Assembly: GCA_029246385.1 (NCBI GenBank)
Contig: JAQWNG010000015.1
Coordinates: forward strand, 372,001 to 436,000
Direction of reading: 5' to 3'
Source: Halioglobus sp.
Lineage (GTDB): Bacteria; Pseudomonadota; Gammaproteobacteria; Pseudomonadales; Halieaceae
DNA: 64,000 bases
The stretch's first letter is position 1. Each line of letters opens with the position of its first letter. Under the pieces are notes generated by a model, which ran no database searches, was not told the DNA's origin, and worked only from the letters and a program-made list of their open reading frames with translations. Positions 1 through 10,040 of this stretch are shown here, one piece after another. A program made the position numbers and the translations under genes.

Positions 1-136
1 AGCATCAGCCGAGAACACCAGACAAATCTAAGCGCCTGGCATAATCAGTAATACTCTCCGGCGGCAACAGGGGCCCTGTGCCTGATGCGACGCCGAGCAG
101 GGCGTGCAATGCGCGGTGCATAGAAGCGCTGGACTA

Positions 137-541
137 TTACTCTTTACTTGGCTGTTCACCCTCAGCCTCGGTCGGTTTCGCCGCCAATTCTTCTGCGGTC
201 TTTGCAGACCCATTGCCTGTGGACACTTCTGCAGTAGGCCAGGGGCTAAGAGGCCATGGTTTATCGTTGCTACGAAACAGGACATAACGGAGTGTATCGT
301 GAACTACCGTTATCAGTGCGTCGGAAAAATTAAAGATTCGCGCGTCTACGCTGCCTTTTACCAAGTAGCGGACGACACTGAGCAACACTAATAAAAATGT
401 CGCATAAACGATCTCAAGATAGAGTGCTGCAGACAACAGCACAACGAATAAAAGCTTCTCCCAGTCTATCCCCTGAACCGTCTCGGATAAGCTCTCCTCC
501 CCACCCGCCGCTATAGGTTTTTCTTCCTTTTCCTCAGTCAT
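137..541 (-). CDS. DUF4389 membrane protein
   Basis: A 134-residue protein of the DUF4389 family; its biochemical role is not known. Residues about 30-60 form two closely spaced hydrophobic segments, followed by the family's characteristic tail in which an aromatic/Arg stretch (DTLRYVLFRSNDKPWPLSPWP region) ends in a Pro-Trp-Pro motif. The C-terminal 35 residues are Ala/Glu-rich and probably disordered. I chose the ATG at 541 because a strong AGAGAGGAGA ribosome site lies 9 bases upstream; an in-frame ATG 12 codons earlier (577) has no such site. It is divergent from mutS, with no operon partner visible in the window. Confidence 0.8.
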   Translation of the reverse strand: MTEEKEEKPIAAGGEESLSETVQGIDWEKLLFVVLLSAALYLEIVYATFLLVLLSVVRYLVKGSVDARIFNFSDALITVVHDTLRYVLFRSNDKPWPLSPWPTAEVSTGNGSAKTAEELAAKPTEAEGEQPSKE

Positions 542-887
542 ACCGGTCTGTCTCCTCTCTTTTAGCGGTTTTTGCACTCTTTAAAGCAATCTAATATCAT
601 CATAGTCTTAAATGTACCTGAAGTATAAAACATATTCAGAGCGTGTCGAAAGCCATTAATGTCTCCAAAAACAGCCTGCTACTCGACAATACTGCAGGCA
701 ATTGCCGCGCTGCCGACTTGCAGTCTAGGCGACCCAACGACCCAATTACGTCAGCAGCGCACAATGATGGACAAATGCGTCGGCGTTGATTCTGTTGCTG
801 TGGCGCCTTCTTCGCAGTGGCTAGCGCAAGATCGCAAAAAAGTTGTTGAAGTCCTGTTCTTCAGCGGTGATTCCCTTATGATGACGC
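542..887. other. intergenic region between DUF4389 gene and mutS
   Basis: About 345 bases without a supported gene, holding the divergent promoters of the DUF4389 gene and mutS. An 86-codon plus-strand frame (659-919) has no recognisable domain and overlaps the mutS start, so I do not call it. recA or cinA/pncC, which often sit beside mutS in gammaproteobacteria, are not here. Confidence 0.5.
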
Positions 888-3491
888 TTGGTCGAAAATC
901 AAAAACGTCTGATAATTAAAGATAATGTCCTTTTGAATCAAAACGCCACACACACACCAATGATGCGACAGTTTCTGCGTATCAAGGCAAATCACCCTCG
1001 GGATCTGCTGTTCTATCGCATGGGTGATTTTTACGAGCTCTTTTTTGAGGACGCAAAGCAGGCGGCGGCGTTACTTGACATTACGCTCACAGCACGCGGC
1101 ACATCTGGCGGCGAACCGATACCCATGTGTGGTGTTCCGTATCATGCGGCAGAGAACTACCTAGCGAAATTAGTAAAGGCGGGCATCTCGGTCGCAATCG
1201 TTGAACAAATCGGCGATCCCGCGACCAGTAAGGGGCCTGTTGATCGCCAGGTGGTGCGGGTAGTGACCCCAGGCACGTTGTCTGACGAAGCCCTACTGGA
1301 TGACAAAGTCGACAACCTACTGCTAGCGATTGCTCAACGCCAAGAGCGTTATGGCATCGCCTTTCTCGACCTAAGTACCGGGCGATTTCGGGTATCGGAA
1401 ATTAGTGGAGAGGAAGCCTTAACCGGAGAGTTGCAGCGGTTAGATCCCGCCGAGACGCTGTACCACGAGTCCATCAATCACCCCATCATTACCGAGCGCA
1501 GAGGCGCTCGAAGCCAGCCGGCGTGGGAGTTCGATGCACAGAGTGCGCAGCGCGCACTGAGCACCCAATTTCAAACCCATGATTTACAAGGATTCGGCTG
1601 CGATGGCCTCGAACTCGCGATTGGTGCAGCTGGCTGTTTGCTGCAATATGTGAAGGATACTCAGCGCAGCAACCTACCGCACATTCGCTCCATCCAGCAG
1701 GAAAGCCTCGCAGAGAGCGTCATCCTAGACGTCGCCACACGACGCAATCTTGAGATTGACCTGAACATGACTGGAGGGCATAGCAACACGCTGCTGTCGG
1801 TCATGGATAGTTGCGTAACCGCGATGGGAAGCCGGCTCTTAAGACGCTGGCTGCACCGACCGCTGACCGACATTGAAGTACTGCGGCAGCGTCATGGCGC
1901 AATTCATTCCTTATGCGAAAACGATATCTATGAGCCTGTGCGCAATGCTCTAAAGCCGGTGGGTGATATGGAGCGTATTCTCACACGGGTAGCCCTAAGG
2001 TCCGCGCGCCCCAGAGACTTGACCCGAATACTGAGTTCGCTGCAGGCGCTGCCGCAGGTGCGCGCCGAACTCTTCTGCCTTAATGCAACCCTTCTTAACG
2101 CACTGAGTACACAAACCGGGGACTACCCAGCAATGTGTGACCTGCTGAGCAGTGCCATCATCGAGAACCCACCCGTTGTGATCCGCGATGGCGGGGTCAT
2201 TGCCGATGGGTATGATCAAGAACTCGATAATCTGCGCCAAATCAGCACCAATGCCGGAGCATTTTTGCTAGATATCGAGAAACGCGAAAGACAGAGCACC
2301 GGCATCAGCACATTAAAGGTAGGCTATAACCGCGTGCATGGCTACTACATCGAAATCAGCAGAGCACAATCTGATCAAGCACCTCCAGACTATATTCGCC
2401 GCCAGACGCTAAAAAATGCCGAGCGCTTCATAACCCCAGAACTTAAAGAATTCGAAGATAAGGCGCTGTCCAGTAAAAGTCGCGCGCTCGCTCGCGAGAA
2501 AGGACTTTACGAAGAACTGCTCGAGCGCCTTAATGAACAATTACTGCCGTTACAAATGACCGCTGCGGCGGTAGCTCAAATTGATGTACTAGCGAACCTG
2601 GCAGAACGCGCTGACAATCTCAGCTTATGCCAACCACAGTTTTGTGATGAGCAGGTATTCGACGTCATCGCGGGACGGCATTTGGTGGTAGAACAGGTAC
2701 TGCAAGAACCGTTTATCCCCAACGATACCTTGCTCAATGAGCAGCGGCGCATGTTGCTTATTACCGGACCCAATATGGGAGGGAAATCGACCTACATGCG
2801 CCAGAACGCAGTCATTGCCCTACTCGCACATATCGGCAGTTATGTTCCCGCCAGTGCGGCAAAACTGGGGCCATTAGACCGCATTTTTACGCGCATTGGC
2901 TCTTCCGATGACCTAGCCGGCGGCCGCTCTACGTTCATGGTTGAAATGACCGAAACCGCCAATATTCTGCACAATGCCAGCCCCCACAGCCTCGTACTGA
3001 TGGACGAGGTGGGACGCGGAACCAGTACCTTTGACGGCCTTAGTCTAGCTTGGGCGGCCGCCGTGCAATTGGCGCGCTCCGTAAGGGCGTTTACATTATT
3101 TTCCACCCACTACTTCGAACTAACCAGCCTGCCAGAACAGTGCTCGACAATGGCCAATGTGCATCTCGATGCCACCGAGCATCAGGATCACGTGGTGTTT
3201 TTACACAACATCCAAGAGGGTCCTGCCAACCGCAGCTTTGGGCTGCAGGTCGCAAAGCTCGCTGGTATTCCCGCCCCAGTATTGCGGGCCGCGCAAGAAA
3301 AACTGCTGGAACTAGAGCGTGGCGCAGTATTAGAGCGACAGTCTTCCGCTGACTTACAATCCCAGGACGACCTGTTTAGCATGCCCCAGCCCCATCCAGT
3401 CGTCGACCTATTAAAAGCGGTAAATGTTGATGACCTTAGCCCCCGCGAGGCACTAAGCACCCTCTATGACCTGAAGACCCACCTAGACTGA
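888..3491 (+). CDS. mutS: DNA mismatch repair protein MutS
   Basis: MutS binds base mismatches and small loops and, with MutL and ATP, starts repair. All domains are present in about 867 residues: the N-terminal mismatch-binding domain with the Phe-x-Glu pair (F48, E50 in GDFYELF), connector, lever and clamp, and the ATPase with Walker [10 protein letters not shown] near residue 630 and the downstream [14 protein letters not shown] signature. The start is unusual: no ATG precedes the conserved THTPMM segment, and the frame closes at a TGA at 882. Translation must begin at a non-ATG codon, TTG 888, CTG 909 or TTG 933; none has a strong ribosome site. I give the longest form. Confidence 0.97.
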   Translation: MVENQKRLIIKDNVLLNQNATHTPMMRQFLRIKANHPRDLLFYRMGDFYELFFEDAKQAAALLDITLTARGTSGGEPIPMCGVPYHAAENYLAKLVKAGISVAIVEQIGDPATSKGPVDRQVVRVVTPGTLSDEALLDDKVDNLLLAIAQRQERYGIAFLDLSTGRFRVSEISGEEALTGELQRLDPAETLYHESINHPIITERRGARSQPAWEFDAQSAQRALSTQFQTHDLQGFGCDGLELAIGAAGCLLQYVKDTQRSNLPHIRSIQQESLAESVILDVATRRNLEIDLNMTGGHSNTLLSVMDSCVTAMGSRLLRRWLHRPLTDIEVLRQRHGAIHSLCENDIYEPVRNALKPVGDMERILTRVALRSARPRDLTRILSSLQALPQVRAELFCLNATLLNALSTQTGDYPAMCDLLSSAIIENPPVVIRDGGVIADGYDQELDNLRQISTNAGAFLLDIEKRERQSTGISTLKVGYNRVHGYYIEISRAQSDQAPPDYIRRQTLKNAERFITPELKEFEDKALSSKSRALAREKGLYEELLERLNEQLLPLQMTAAAVAQIDVLANLAERADNLSLCQPQFCDEQVFDVIAGRHLVVEQVLQEPFIPNDTLLNEQRRMLLITGPNMGGKSTYMRQNAVIALLAHIGSYVPASAAKLGPLDRIFTRIGSSDDLAGGRSTFMVEMTETANILHNASPHSLVLMDEVGRGTSTFDGLSLAWAAAVQLARSVRAFTLFSTHYFELTSLPEQCSTMANVHLDATEHQDHVVFLHNIQEGPANRSFGLQVAKLAGIPAPVLRAAQEKLLELERGAVLERQSSADLQSQDDLFSMPQPHPVVDLLKAVNVDDLSPREALSTLYDLKTHLD

Positions 3492-3649
3492 TCACTCCTC
3501 ACAATCAATTGGGAGTCAGCCGCACGGCCGATTTTCGTCACCCGTATCGAGTCGCATTATATCATCCTACAGGACTTCATTTCTGCGCTTCCAGCGAGTA
3601 AACTATCGCCCCATAGTTTAGACACTATTGTTAAAGAGGCTAGCTAGGA

Positions 3650-3973
3650 ATGACATTTGTTGTAGGCGAGGATTGCATCAACTGCAAGCACACAGACTGT
3701 GTTGAAGTCTGTCCGGTGGATTGCTTTTACGAAGGTCCAAATTTTCTGGTTATTCACCCAGACGAATGTATTGACTGCGCGTTGTGCGAGCCAGAGTGTC
3801 CGGTCGATGCGATATTCTCCGAAGACGAGTTGCCGGAAGATCAGGCAGTGTTTCTGGAACTCAATGCGGAACTGGCAGAGGTGTGGCCCTGCATCACCGA
3901 AATGAAAGACGCCCCATCCGACTCTGAAGAATGGGCAGGCAAACCTAATAAGCTGAGCTTACTGCAGCGATAA
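3650..3973 (+). CDS. fdxA: 7Fe ferredoxin FdxA
   Basis: A 107-residue electron-transfer ferredoxin of the Azotobacter FdI type carrying one [3Fe-4S] and one [4Fe-4S] cluster. Cysteines are visible in the N-terminal [14 protein letters not shown] stretch and in the second [12 protein letters not shown] motif, with the invariant [12 protein letters not shown] between them. The length matches the family. It follows mutS by 158 bases on the same strand, the arrangement common in pseudomonads and relatives. An AGCTAGGA ribosome site precedes the ATG, and a hairpin with a T tract follows the stop. Confidence 0.96.
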   Translation: MTFVVGEDCINCKHTDCVEVCPVDCFYEGPNFLVIHPDECIDCALCEPECPVDAIFSEDELPEDQAVFLELNAELAEVWPCITEMKDAPSDSEEWAGKPNKLSLLQR

Positions 3974-3986
3974 CCCTTGCAAGGCG

Positions 3987-4015
3987 CCCTGCTGCTATCA
4001 CGGGGTTTTTGTTTT
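3987..4015 (+). terminator. probable rho-independent terminator of fdxA
   Basis: CCCTG (3987-3991) pairs with CGGGG (4001-4005; one G-U pair) around a 9-base loop. The tract TTTTTGTTTT follows at once. The stem is short, so strength is uncertain; the position, 14 bases after the fdxA stop, fits. Confidence 0.5.
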
Positions 4016-4118
4016 AGCGTTAATCAAAATTTCTCTGTTGCCATGCTGAATAGGCTGCAGCACCCGTGCCTACGCCTAAAAAAACAGCTACCCACAAGGC
4101 CTCAAATAGAGGACAGGC

Positions 4119-4571
4119 TCATCCCGCGTGGTTTTCAAAAAACTCAAGCACCAACGGATCGTCCGATCGCTCCAAGTAAGCCACTGCCAACCCTTCACCC
4201 CAGCGCTTACCCCAGATTACCTCGTAGCCCAAAGCATCAGCAGCTTTAACCTGTTTATCTAGATCGTCCACGATAAATCGCAGGTGATGCATACCTTCCC
4301 TACCGGCATCTAAAAACTCCTTATGCGGGCAACCGCCAGACATCCATTGAATTAGTTCAATCTCCACGTCACCACTTTTACCAAACGCGAGGCGCAGCAC
4401 GCACTCTTCCTGCTTTCCCCGATAGTCGTAACTCATCGACCCAGGATTCATCACAGAAAATGGCCCAAACAATGGCTCATATAAGGCGAGTGCCTGCGTC
4501 ATATCACGCACCACAAAGCCTACTTGATTCAGGTCAGGCAGCGTCAGTTGCTTGCGGATATCTTCAGACAT
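4119..4571 (-). CDS. VOC-superfamily (glyoxalase-fold) protein
   Basis: A 150-residue single-chain protein of the vicinal oxygen chelate fold, with two beta-alpha-beta-beta-beta halves (about 12-75 and 85-145). The pattern of a His in GMHHLRFIVDD, Glu in VEIELIQ and a terminal LEFFE resembles methylmalonyl-CoA epimerase-like and aromatic-ring dioxygenase-like members. I cannot assign a substrate. It is read in the same direction as rpoS, 192 bases downstream, and converges on fdxA. A seven-T tract (minus strand) lies about 35 bases after the stop, but its stem is weak. Its place beside rpoS does not by itself indicate a stress role. Confidence 0.75.
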   Translation of the reverse strand: MSEDIRKQLTLPDLNQVGFVVRDMTQALALYEPLFGPFSVMNPGSMSYDYRGKQEECVLRLAFGKSGDVEIELIQWMSGGCPHKEFLDAGREGMHHLRFIVDDLDKQVKAADALGYEVIWGKRWGEGLAVAYLERSDDPLVLEFFENHAG

Positions 4572-4678
4572 GGTTTATGCAGCCTCACTTTTGCCCGCGT
4601 AATAGCATACCCGCATGAAGCCGGTTTGCACGCTTTAGGTGCAACCTTGGTCGTTCATCAGGGGTTCTAGTTTAATTT

Positions 4679-4699
4679 CCTGAGTACAAAATTCTCAGG
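4679..4699. repeat. inverted repeat between rpoS and the VOC gene
   Basis: CCTGAG (4679-4684) and CTCAGG (4694-4699) form a perfect 6-base inverted repeat with a 9-base loop. No T tract follows on either strand, so it is not a classical terminator; it could be an operator or an mRNA stem in the rpoS 3' end/VOC leader. Confidence 0.35.
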
Positions 4700-4763
4700 G
4701 GCGATACCCTAAGTCTTAGCCTATAAAATTGCAGCGGCCACGCAAGGTACGATACTTTACGAT

Positions 4764-5852
4764 TCAGGTGAACATCGATTCGCCACTGAGACCGTGCGCT
4801 TCCATGATACTGCGCAATTGCTTCAGTGCTTCACCCTGAAGCTGTCGCACACGCTCACGGGACAATCCGGTTTCACGGCCTACTTCCTCTAGCGTGCTGG
4901 CTTCATAACCGCGTAAACCGAAGCGACGCGAAACAACCTCCCGACAATTCGCGGGTAGCTCTTCCAACCAAAGACTAATATGCTCTTTAATATCACTATG
5001 CTGCAATAGCTCCGAGGGGTCAGATATATGCGAGTCAACCATTGCATCGCTCAGAGGGCCCTCCGAACCGCTCCAAGACGGCTCATCAATTGAAACAACC
5101 CGCTCATTCAAACCCAACATCTTCTCCACGTCAGCAACCGAACAATGTAGCAGGCTCGCAACTTCCTCCGCAGAGGGTTCATGATCAAGCGTGTTTCTGA
5201 GTTCTCGCGCTGCGCGCAAATAGAAATTGAGCTTCTTCACAACGTGTATAGGCAGGCGTACAGTACGCGCCTGATTCATGATCGCCCGATCTATCGTCTG
5301 ACGTATCCACCAAGTCGCATAGGTCGAAAAACGAAAACCCAGCTCTGGATCAAACTTTTCAACCGCTTTGATCAAGCCTAGGTTGCCCTCCTCAATCATA
5401 TCTAAAAGAGTAAGCCCTCGATTTAAATAACGTCTAGAGATTTTTACCACCAGACGTAAATTGCTTTCGATCATGCGTTGACGACTTGCCTCATCACCAC
5501 TGATTGCAAGACGGGCATAATGTTTTTCTTCATCTGCGGTAAGCAGCGGCGTATAGCCTATTTCATTCAAATATAGCTGTGTCGCATCATACGAGTCATC
5601 TAATTTTCTCGCCGGCTTTGCCTTTGCTGTCTCAAAATCCATGTCGGCTTCAGCAACCGATGATAGATCCCGCGCAATTTCACTGTCTGCGCTTACCGCC
5701 TTTGGATTGGATAAAGCAACTTGTTGCTGGCGACTGGGTTTTACTGACAGCGCAATGACTGAGCCCCCTTTTTCTAGAATAGGAGAATGCCTAGCGGTGG
5801 TGTCTGATGCTGGATCTCTTTTCGAGCCTTCATTCGCTCCATCTACACTCAT
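4764..5852 (-). CDS. rpoS: RNA polymerase sigma factor RpoS
   Basis: The stationary-phase/general stress sigma factor. Region 1.2 starts at DATQLYL (residue 89), region 2 has the [15 protein letters not shown] helix and the [13 protein letters not shown] promoter-melting segment, region 3 follows, and region 4 ends in a helix-turn-helix ([13 protein letters not shown]). The N-terminal part before region 1.2 is about 30 residues longer than in E. coli and is Ser/Ala-rich. I favour the ATG at 5852 with GGGTGA six bases upstream; a GTG three codons earlier (5861) is possible. The gene lies after nlpD, the standard place, and in other species is partly transcribed from a promoter inside nlpD. Confidence 0.96.
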   Translation of the reverse strand: MSVDGANEGSKRDPASDTTARHSPILEKGGSVIALSVKPSRQQQVALSNPKAVSADSEIARDLSSVAEADMDFETAKAKPARKLDDSYDATQLYLNEIGYTPLLTADEEKHYARLAISGDEASRQRMIESNLRLVVKISRRYLNRGLTLLDMIEEGNLGLIKAVEKFDPELGFRFSTYATWWIRQTIDRAIMNQARTVRLPIHVVKKLNFYLRAARELRNTLDHEPSAEEVASLLHCSVADVEKMLGLNERVVSIDEPSWSGSEGPLSDAMVDSHISDPSELLQHSDIKEHISLWLEELPANCREVVSRRFGLRGYEASTLEEVGRETGLSRERVRQLQGEALKQLRSIMEAHGLSGESMFT

Positions 5853-6018
5853 CTTAATCACCCATTATTGCGTCTGTAGGGATCCCAGCATTTTTACACT
5901 AGATTTAAGATAAACCCAAGTTAATTGGAGATTGCTGCCGCGCTAAAACGTCAACCACGCCAGTTTAAACTCGATTTTTTTTGCATTGATGCGCCGCAGC
6001 TTTAAGCTTTGCGCCGAT

Positions 6019-6876
6019 TTAACGCCTCGGTAATACTCTTTGCGGGTCGATTGGCTTGCCCTCCTTGCGTATCTCAAAATGCAGTTTTACCGTGTCGGTG
6101 CCAGAACTGCCCTTTTCGGCAATAATTTCGCCTGCGCTAACAGCTTGGCCTTCCTCCACTAGTACGCGATCATTATGTCCATAAGCACTGAGGTAAACAT
6201 CGTTGTGCTTGATAATTAGCAACTCACCAAATCCCACAATACCGGTCCCCGCATAGACGACTTTACCCGCGGCTACCGCAACAATTGGCTCCCCACGATT
6301 TCCGTCAATATCTATTCCATTATGTGTATTTTTCGAGTACCGCCGGGTGACAGATCCAGAGGCAGGCCACAGCCAGGTGGTCACGGTGGCACCCACATAT
6401 ACCTTTGGTTTGGGCTGGGAGGCCGTCGGCACCGGTGAAGCTGTCGCGACAGGCTTTGCAACAGCGGACTTCGCTTGGGTCGCTGTTGATGGCGCGGGCA
6501 TTACTGCCACGGACACGTCGGACGCCGGCACGAGCGAGAGCGCGGATTCGGAAGCAGGGGGTGTTTGGATTACAGGCGCGGATCCCTGCGCGGGCATCAC
6601 AAGTGGGCCAGCGGCGACTTGAGGCGACGTCTGCTGGCCTAAATTAATTGTCTGACCGGGATAAATAACATACGGCGCAGTGATGCCATTAACCGCCGCG
6701 ACACTGCGAAAATCCAAGCCGTAGCGGAAGGCGATAGAATAAAGTGTATCCCCCTTGTTCACGCTGTAAACCAAGTGCGGGGACTCTGCATTGCGATCTT
6801 CAATAGGCGCGCGCGTATGACCGCCACAGGCGACAAGGCCGAAAAACACCAAGCTCAGTAGAACCTTCGCAACCAC
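6019..6876 (-). CDS. nlpD: NlpD-type LysM/LytM lipoprotein
   Basis: A 285-residue outer-membrane lipoprotein that in relatives activates the septal amidase AmiC. The lipobox is LVAC near residue 17. A LysM domain (YSVNKGDTLYSIAFRYG, about 38-80) binds peptidoglycan; a Pro/Ala/Ser-rich linker and a C-terminal M23/LytM domain (about 165-285) follow. The HxxxD motif (HNGID) is kept, but the usual HxH is KLH, so the domain lacks a catalytic His, as in other NlpD/EnvC activators. The start is a GTG at 6876 with a GAGGGA ribosome site. It sits 30 bases after the DUF368 gene and upstream of rpoS. Confidence 0.92.
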   Translation of the reverse strand: MVAKVLLSLVFFGLVACGGHTRAPIEDRNAESPHLVYSVNKGDTLYSIAFRYGLDFRSVAAVNGITAPYVIYPGQTINLGQQTSPQVAAGPLVMPAQGSAPVIQTPPASESALSLVPASDVSVAVMPAPSTATQAKSAVAKPVATASPVPTASQPKPKVYVGATVTTWLWPASGSVTRRYSKNTHNGIDIDGNRGEPIVAVAAGKVVYAGTGIVGFGELLIIKHNDVYLSAYGHNDRVLVEEGQAVSAGEIIAEKGSSGTDTVKLHFEIRKEGKPIDPQRVLPRR

Positions 6877-6906
6877 ACACGTCCCTCAGCATGGGCAGGG
6901 CCCAAG

Positions 6907-7827
6907 CTAATCCTGCCTCCAATAGGCATGTATCACCCAGACAATAGCAAATCCGGCGATCATCAATGACAAACAAAACCAAATCTGAGGGTCTTGCCCG
7001 GTATACACTTGGTAGTCTAGCGGCGACACCGGGAACTGCTGCGCAGGCTTTAGCTGACCGTGACTACCCTCGACCCACTCCAGCACACGCTTCCATGGCC
7101 ACACCACCACCAAGGAACCAAATAGGAATCCTGTTAGTACAGCCATCGTCCGCTGGTGAAATCTCTGTAATAGCCAATGCAACAAACGTGAAAAACACAG
7201 CAGCCCACACCCGGCGCCAACAACAAAAACGAGGATAAACACCAGATCCAGAGATTTAAGCGCCACTAACGTGGTACTGTACATCCCTAACAATACCAAA
7301 ATGAAACTGCCAGATATTCCCGGCAGTATCATCGCGCAGACGGCCACAAAGCCAGCAAAAAAAACACCCGCGAGGCCCACCTCCAAACTCATGACCGGCG
7401 ACAACGCAATACACACAGCGACTGCACCCGCTAACAACAAGAAGAACCCGTTAGGCGCTGACCACCTGTCAACTTCACGCAACAGCACTAGCGCCGAAGC
7501 CAGAATCAAACCAAAAAAGAAGGCCCACAACGGCACCGGGTGATAGTCTAAAATCCACGACACAAGCTGTGCCAGCGAAAAAATACTGGTGGCAATACCC
7601 AGCAATAAAGCCAATAAAAACTTACCATTTATATGCTGCCAAGCGCCCACTACATCAAGCCGAGATAGCCTTGCTAAAAACTCTAGATCAACTGCCCGGA
7701 TGCTAGCAAGCAACTCATCATAAATGCCGGTAATAAACGCGACGGTGCCTCCGGAAACTCCAGGCACAATGTCCGCTGCACCCATTAGCAATCCACGCAA
7801 GAAAATGCCGACGGATGAAAAGGCCAT
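6907..7827 (-). CDS. DUF368 membrane protein, predicted undecaprenyl-phosphate translocase
   Basis: A 306-residue polytopic inner-membrane protein of the DUF368 family. Members of this family have been shown to flip undecaprenyl phosphate, the carrier recycled in peptidoglycan and O-antigen synthesis. The N-terminal GAADIVPGVSGGT motif and its inverted counterpart MILPGISGSF (about 180) are the family hallmark and suggest a two-fold pseudo-repeat; about eight hydrophobic stretches are visible. The ATG at 7827 has an AAGGAGAGG ribosome site, and its A is shared with the pcm stop (TAATG), so the two genes are translationally coupled. It is inserted between pcm and nlpD. Confidence 0.88.
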   Translation of the reverse strand: MAFSSVGIFLRGLLMGAADIVPGVSGGTVAFITGIYDELLASIRAVDLEFLARLSRLDVVGAWQHINGKFLLALLLGIATSIFSLAQLVSWILDYHPVPLWAFFFGLILASALVLLREVDRWSAPNGFFLLLAGAVAVCIALSPVMSLEVGLAGVFFAGFVAVCAMILPGISGSFILVLLGMYSTTLVALKSLDLVFILVFVVGAGCGLLCFSRLLHWLLQRFHQRTMAVLTGFLFGSLVVVWPWKRVLEWVEGSHGQLKPAQQFPVSPLDYQVYTGQDPQIWFCLSLMIAGFAIVWVIHAYWRQD

Positions 7828-8501
7828 TACCTCTCCTTGCCAGAACATAAAGGCACAAAATAAACCGCCTCAACAATGTCAGTTTCATATCCTTGATGAA
7901 CCCGAGTCACCACCTGCAGGTGCTGATATTCACCCCCTACGGGTATCACCATGCGGCCACCCACGGCCAACTGCACTAACAAGTCTTCGGGAATTTCCTC
8001 CGGGGCGGCGGTAACAAGAATACCGTCAAACGGGCCACATTCCTCCCATCCCATAGCGCCGTCAGCATGATTCATATGCACATTGCGCAATTTTAGTGTG
8101 CGCAAACGCTGACGCGCCTTTTGCTGCAGCGACTTGATGCGCTCCACGCTATACACTTGCTCTACCAATTGTGCGAGTATCGCAGTCTGATAGCCAGAGC
8201 CAGTGCCGACCTCCAATACCCGAGAACATGGCCCCGCGGCGAGCAGCAGTTCCGTCATTCGTGCCACGACATAGGGCTGCGACAATGTCTGCTGATAACC
8301 GATGGGCAACGCCACATCCTCATAGGCGCGATGCGCCATGGCCTCATCGAGGAATAAGTGACGCGGCGTGGTGCGCATAACATCCAATACCGCCATGTCG
8401 CTAACCCCCTGATCCACCAAGCGCTGTATCAAACGCTCTCGGGTTCTCCGAGAGGTCATTCCAATGCCGTGAAGATCAACCCTATTCACTCCCGATACCA
8501 C
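7827..8501 (-). CDS. pcm: Protein-L-isoaspartate O-methyltransferase
   Basis: Methylates isoaspartyl residues in damaged proteins using S-adenosylmethionine. The 224-residue frame has the substrate segment [16 protein letters not shown], the SAM-binding [13 protein letters not shown] motif (about residue 95) and the late IPVGGEYQ stretch. The N terminus is uncertain: GTG codons at 8501 and 8489 and the ATG of MTSRRTRE are candidates. The longest form overlaps truD by 20 bases. surE, normally between truD and pcm, is missing. Function with rpoS in stationary-phase survival is known from relatives. Confidence 0.93.
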   Translation of the reverse strand: MVSGVNRVDLHGIGMTSRRTRERLIQRLVDQGVSDMAVLDVMRTTPRHLFLDEAMAHRAYEDVALPIGYQQTLSQPYVVARMTELLLAAGPCSRVLEVGTGSGYQTAILAQLVEQVYSVERIKSLQQKARQRLRTLKLRNVHMNHADGAMGWEECGPFDGILVTAAPEEIPEDLLVQLAVGGRMVIPVGGEYQHLQVVTRVHQGYETDIVEAVYFVPLCSGKER

Positions 8502-9546
8502 CGTGTGTATGCCCCTCTTTATAGTGCACGAACTCGGCTAATAGCGCGGTCGCATAACTGCCGGCACCCAAAGCAAAATTCAATCGAAGACTACCATCAT
8601 CACAAAACTGCCAGCAAAAGTCATCAGGCACCATGCGCGCCGGACGCCATGCAAGGTCTAGGCCGGATTCTTCCAGAAAGCCACAAATCTTGTGACACTC
8701 GGCAAGACACTCCATTTGCGAACCATCAAACACCACGTCTGCGCACCCCGGACTCAGGCTGGGACTCCGACCCCACAGCGGCAATCCCGGATGAATGTCA
8801 CCCCGACTCGCTCGACTGCGAATATCATCATCAGGCTCATCGCAAGTGAAAAAACTGCGTGTCCCATTCAACACGCACACGTTGCCCGACTGAATTTTAT
8901 TCCACCCACCATTTTCTACTCCATCCGCAAGCAACCGATTAAACACATAGGCGCGAAGAGCCGAGAAGTACAGGCTGCGTTTCTCGCGCGAGATCCTGCG
9001 CCCGCTATGCATCCAACGTTGTGCCTGCTCGAGCGTCGAACCATTACGTCCAAAACGCTGCTCACCAAAATAGTTCGGCACACCGTCATCGCGCAGAATC
9101 TGCAGCCGCCGCTCCAGGGCACATCTTTCTCCGCTCAATTCGCGCAATACCAGCGTGAAATGATTGGCGCGGTGAACGCCGCGTCTTAGCTTACGCAGGT
9201 GGCGCGAAACTTCTAACACCTGCACATCACCTTCGGACTCCAAAGACCTCCAGTAAGGCTCGGCGCGTCCTGCCATGCCAACGCTGAACCACTGTCGTGT
9301 CACCGCATTACGATCTTTGAGGCCACTGATACCAATATCGCGCTGCGCCGCGCCGCTTAAATCAGACACTCGCTGCAATAATTGCATACTATTTAACTGG
9401 CGTTTCTGGAGGTAGAGAAAACGGTGCTCACCAGTGCCCGACAATTCAAACCCCAGTTGTTCACTTACGCAAAAGTCTTCAGGACTGCAGCGAATGAGGG
9501 CGCTGCCGCAGGGCGAACCCCATGCCCTAGGCCATGCCGTGATCAT
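8482..9546 (-). CDS. truD: tRNA pseudouridine(13) synthase TruD
   Basis: Makes pseudouridine 13 in tRNA-Glu and others. The catalytic Asp is D78 in SGLKDRN, and the [10 protein letters not shown] segment (about 165) is the family signature. The insertion domain and C-terminal [21 protein letters not shown] block are also present. The 354-residue length is usual. Its start overlaps the ispF stop by 4 bases, so the two are probably translated together. Confidence 0.95.
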   Translation of the reverse strand: MITAWPRAWGSPCGSALIRCSPEDFCVSEQLGFELSGTGEHRFLYLQKRQLNSMQLLQRVSDLSGAAQRDIGISGLKDRNAVTRQWFSVGMAGRAEPYWRSLESEGDVQVLEVSRHLRKLRRGVHRANHFTLVLRELSGERCALERRLQILRDDGVPNYFGEQRFGRNGSTLEQAQRWMHSGRRISREKRSLYFSALRAYVFNRLLADGVENGGWNKIQSGNVCVLNGTRSFFTCDEPDDDIRSRASRGDIHPGLPLWGRSPSLSPGCADVVFDGSQMECLAECHKICGFLEESGLDLAWRPARMVPDDFCWQFCDDGSLRLNFALGAGSYATALLAEFVHYKEGHTHGGIGSE

Positions 9547-10022
9547 CCAGCATAGGTCTGCAGAAGCACGACTGCGTGGACTGCAATACCCTCCTTGCGA
9601 CCAGTAAAACCCAAACCTTCGGTGGTGGTAGCCTTGACATTCACCTGCCCGGCGGTCGCAATCATATCGGCAACCAAATTGTCACGCATGCCCTGAATAT
9701 GGGGCGCCATGCGCGGCGATTGGGCAATAATAGTGACATCGACATTGCCCAGCACCCAGCCAGAATGATGGACTAACTGTATGACTCGGCGCAATAGAAG
9801 GCGACTATCAATATCGGCATTAACGGGGTCGGTATCAGGGAAATGGCGCCCGATATCACCCTGGCCGATCGCGCCCAACAGTGCATCGCAGACTGCATGA
9901 ATCAGCACATCACCATCCGAGTGAGCCACCAAACCGTGATCATGTGTTATCTGCACACCACCAAGCACCAGTGTATCTCCGGGCCCAAAGCGGTGTGCAT
10001 CGTAACCATGGCCTATGCGCAT
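9543..10022 (-). CDS. ispF: 2-C-methyl-D-erythritol 2,4-cyclodiphosphate synthase
   Basis: Fifth enzyme of the MEP isoprenoid pathway; a trimer with Zn at each interface. The metal ligands are in GYDAHRF (D8, H10) and in [17 protein letters not shown]; the HFPDTD loop and the C-terminal [13 protein letters not shown] motif are intact. 159 residues, full length. It lies 18 bases after ispD and overlaps truD. With dxr at the other end of the window, three MEP genes lie in this block. Confidence 0.97.
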   Translation of the reverse strand: MRIGHGYDAHRFGPGDTLVLGGVQITHDHGLVAHSDGDVLIHAVCDALLGAIGQGDIGRHFPDTDPVNADIDSRLLLRRVIQLVHHSGWVLGNVDVTIIAQSPRMAPHIQGMRDNLVADMIATAGQVNVKATTTEGLGFTGRKEGIAVHAVVLLQTYAG

Positions 10023-10040
10023 TCGCGACCGCTCCCCATT

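Noticed and set aside
1-136. Possible gene end at the left edge
   Set aside because: Frames here lack domain signals and are short; I cannot support a gene.
659-919. 86-codon plus-strand frame before mutS
   Set aside because: No domain, no convincing ribosome site, and it overlaps the mutS start region.
3977-4249. 90-codon plus-strand frame after fdxA
   Set aside because: Covers the fdxA terminator and the opposite strand of the VOC gene; Pro/Arg-rich shadow.
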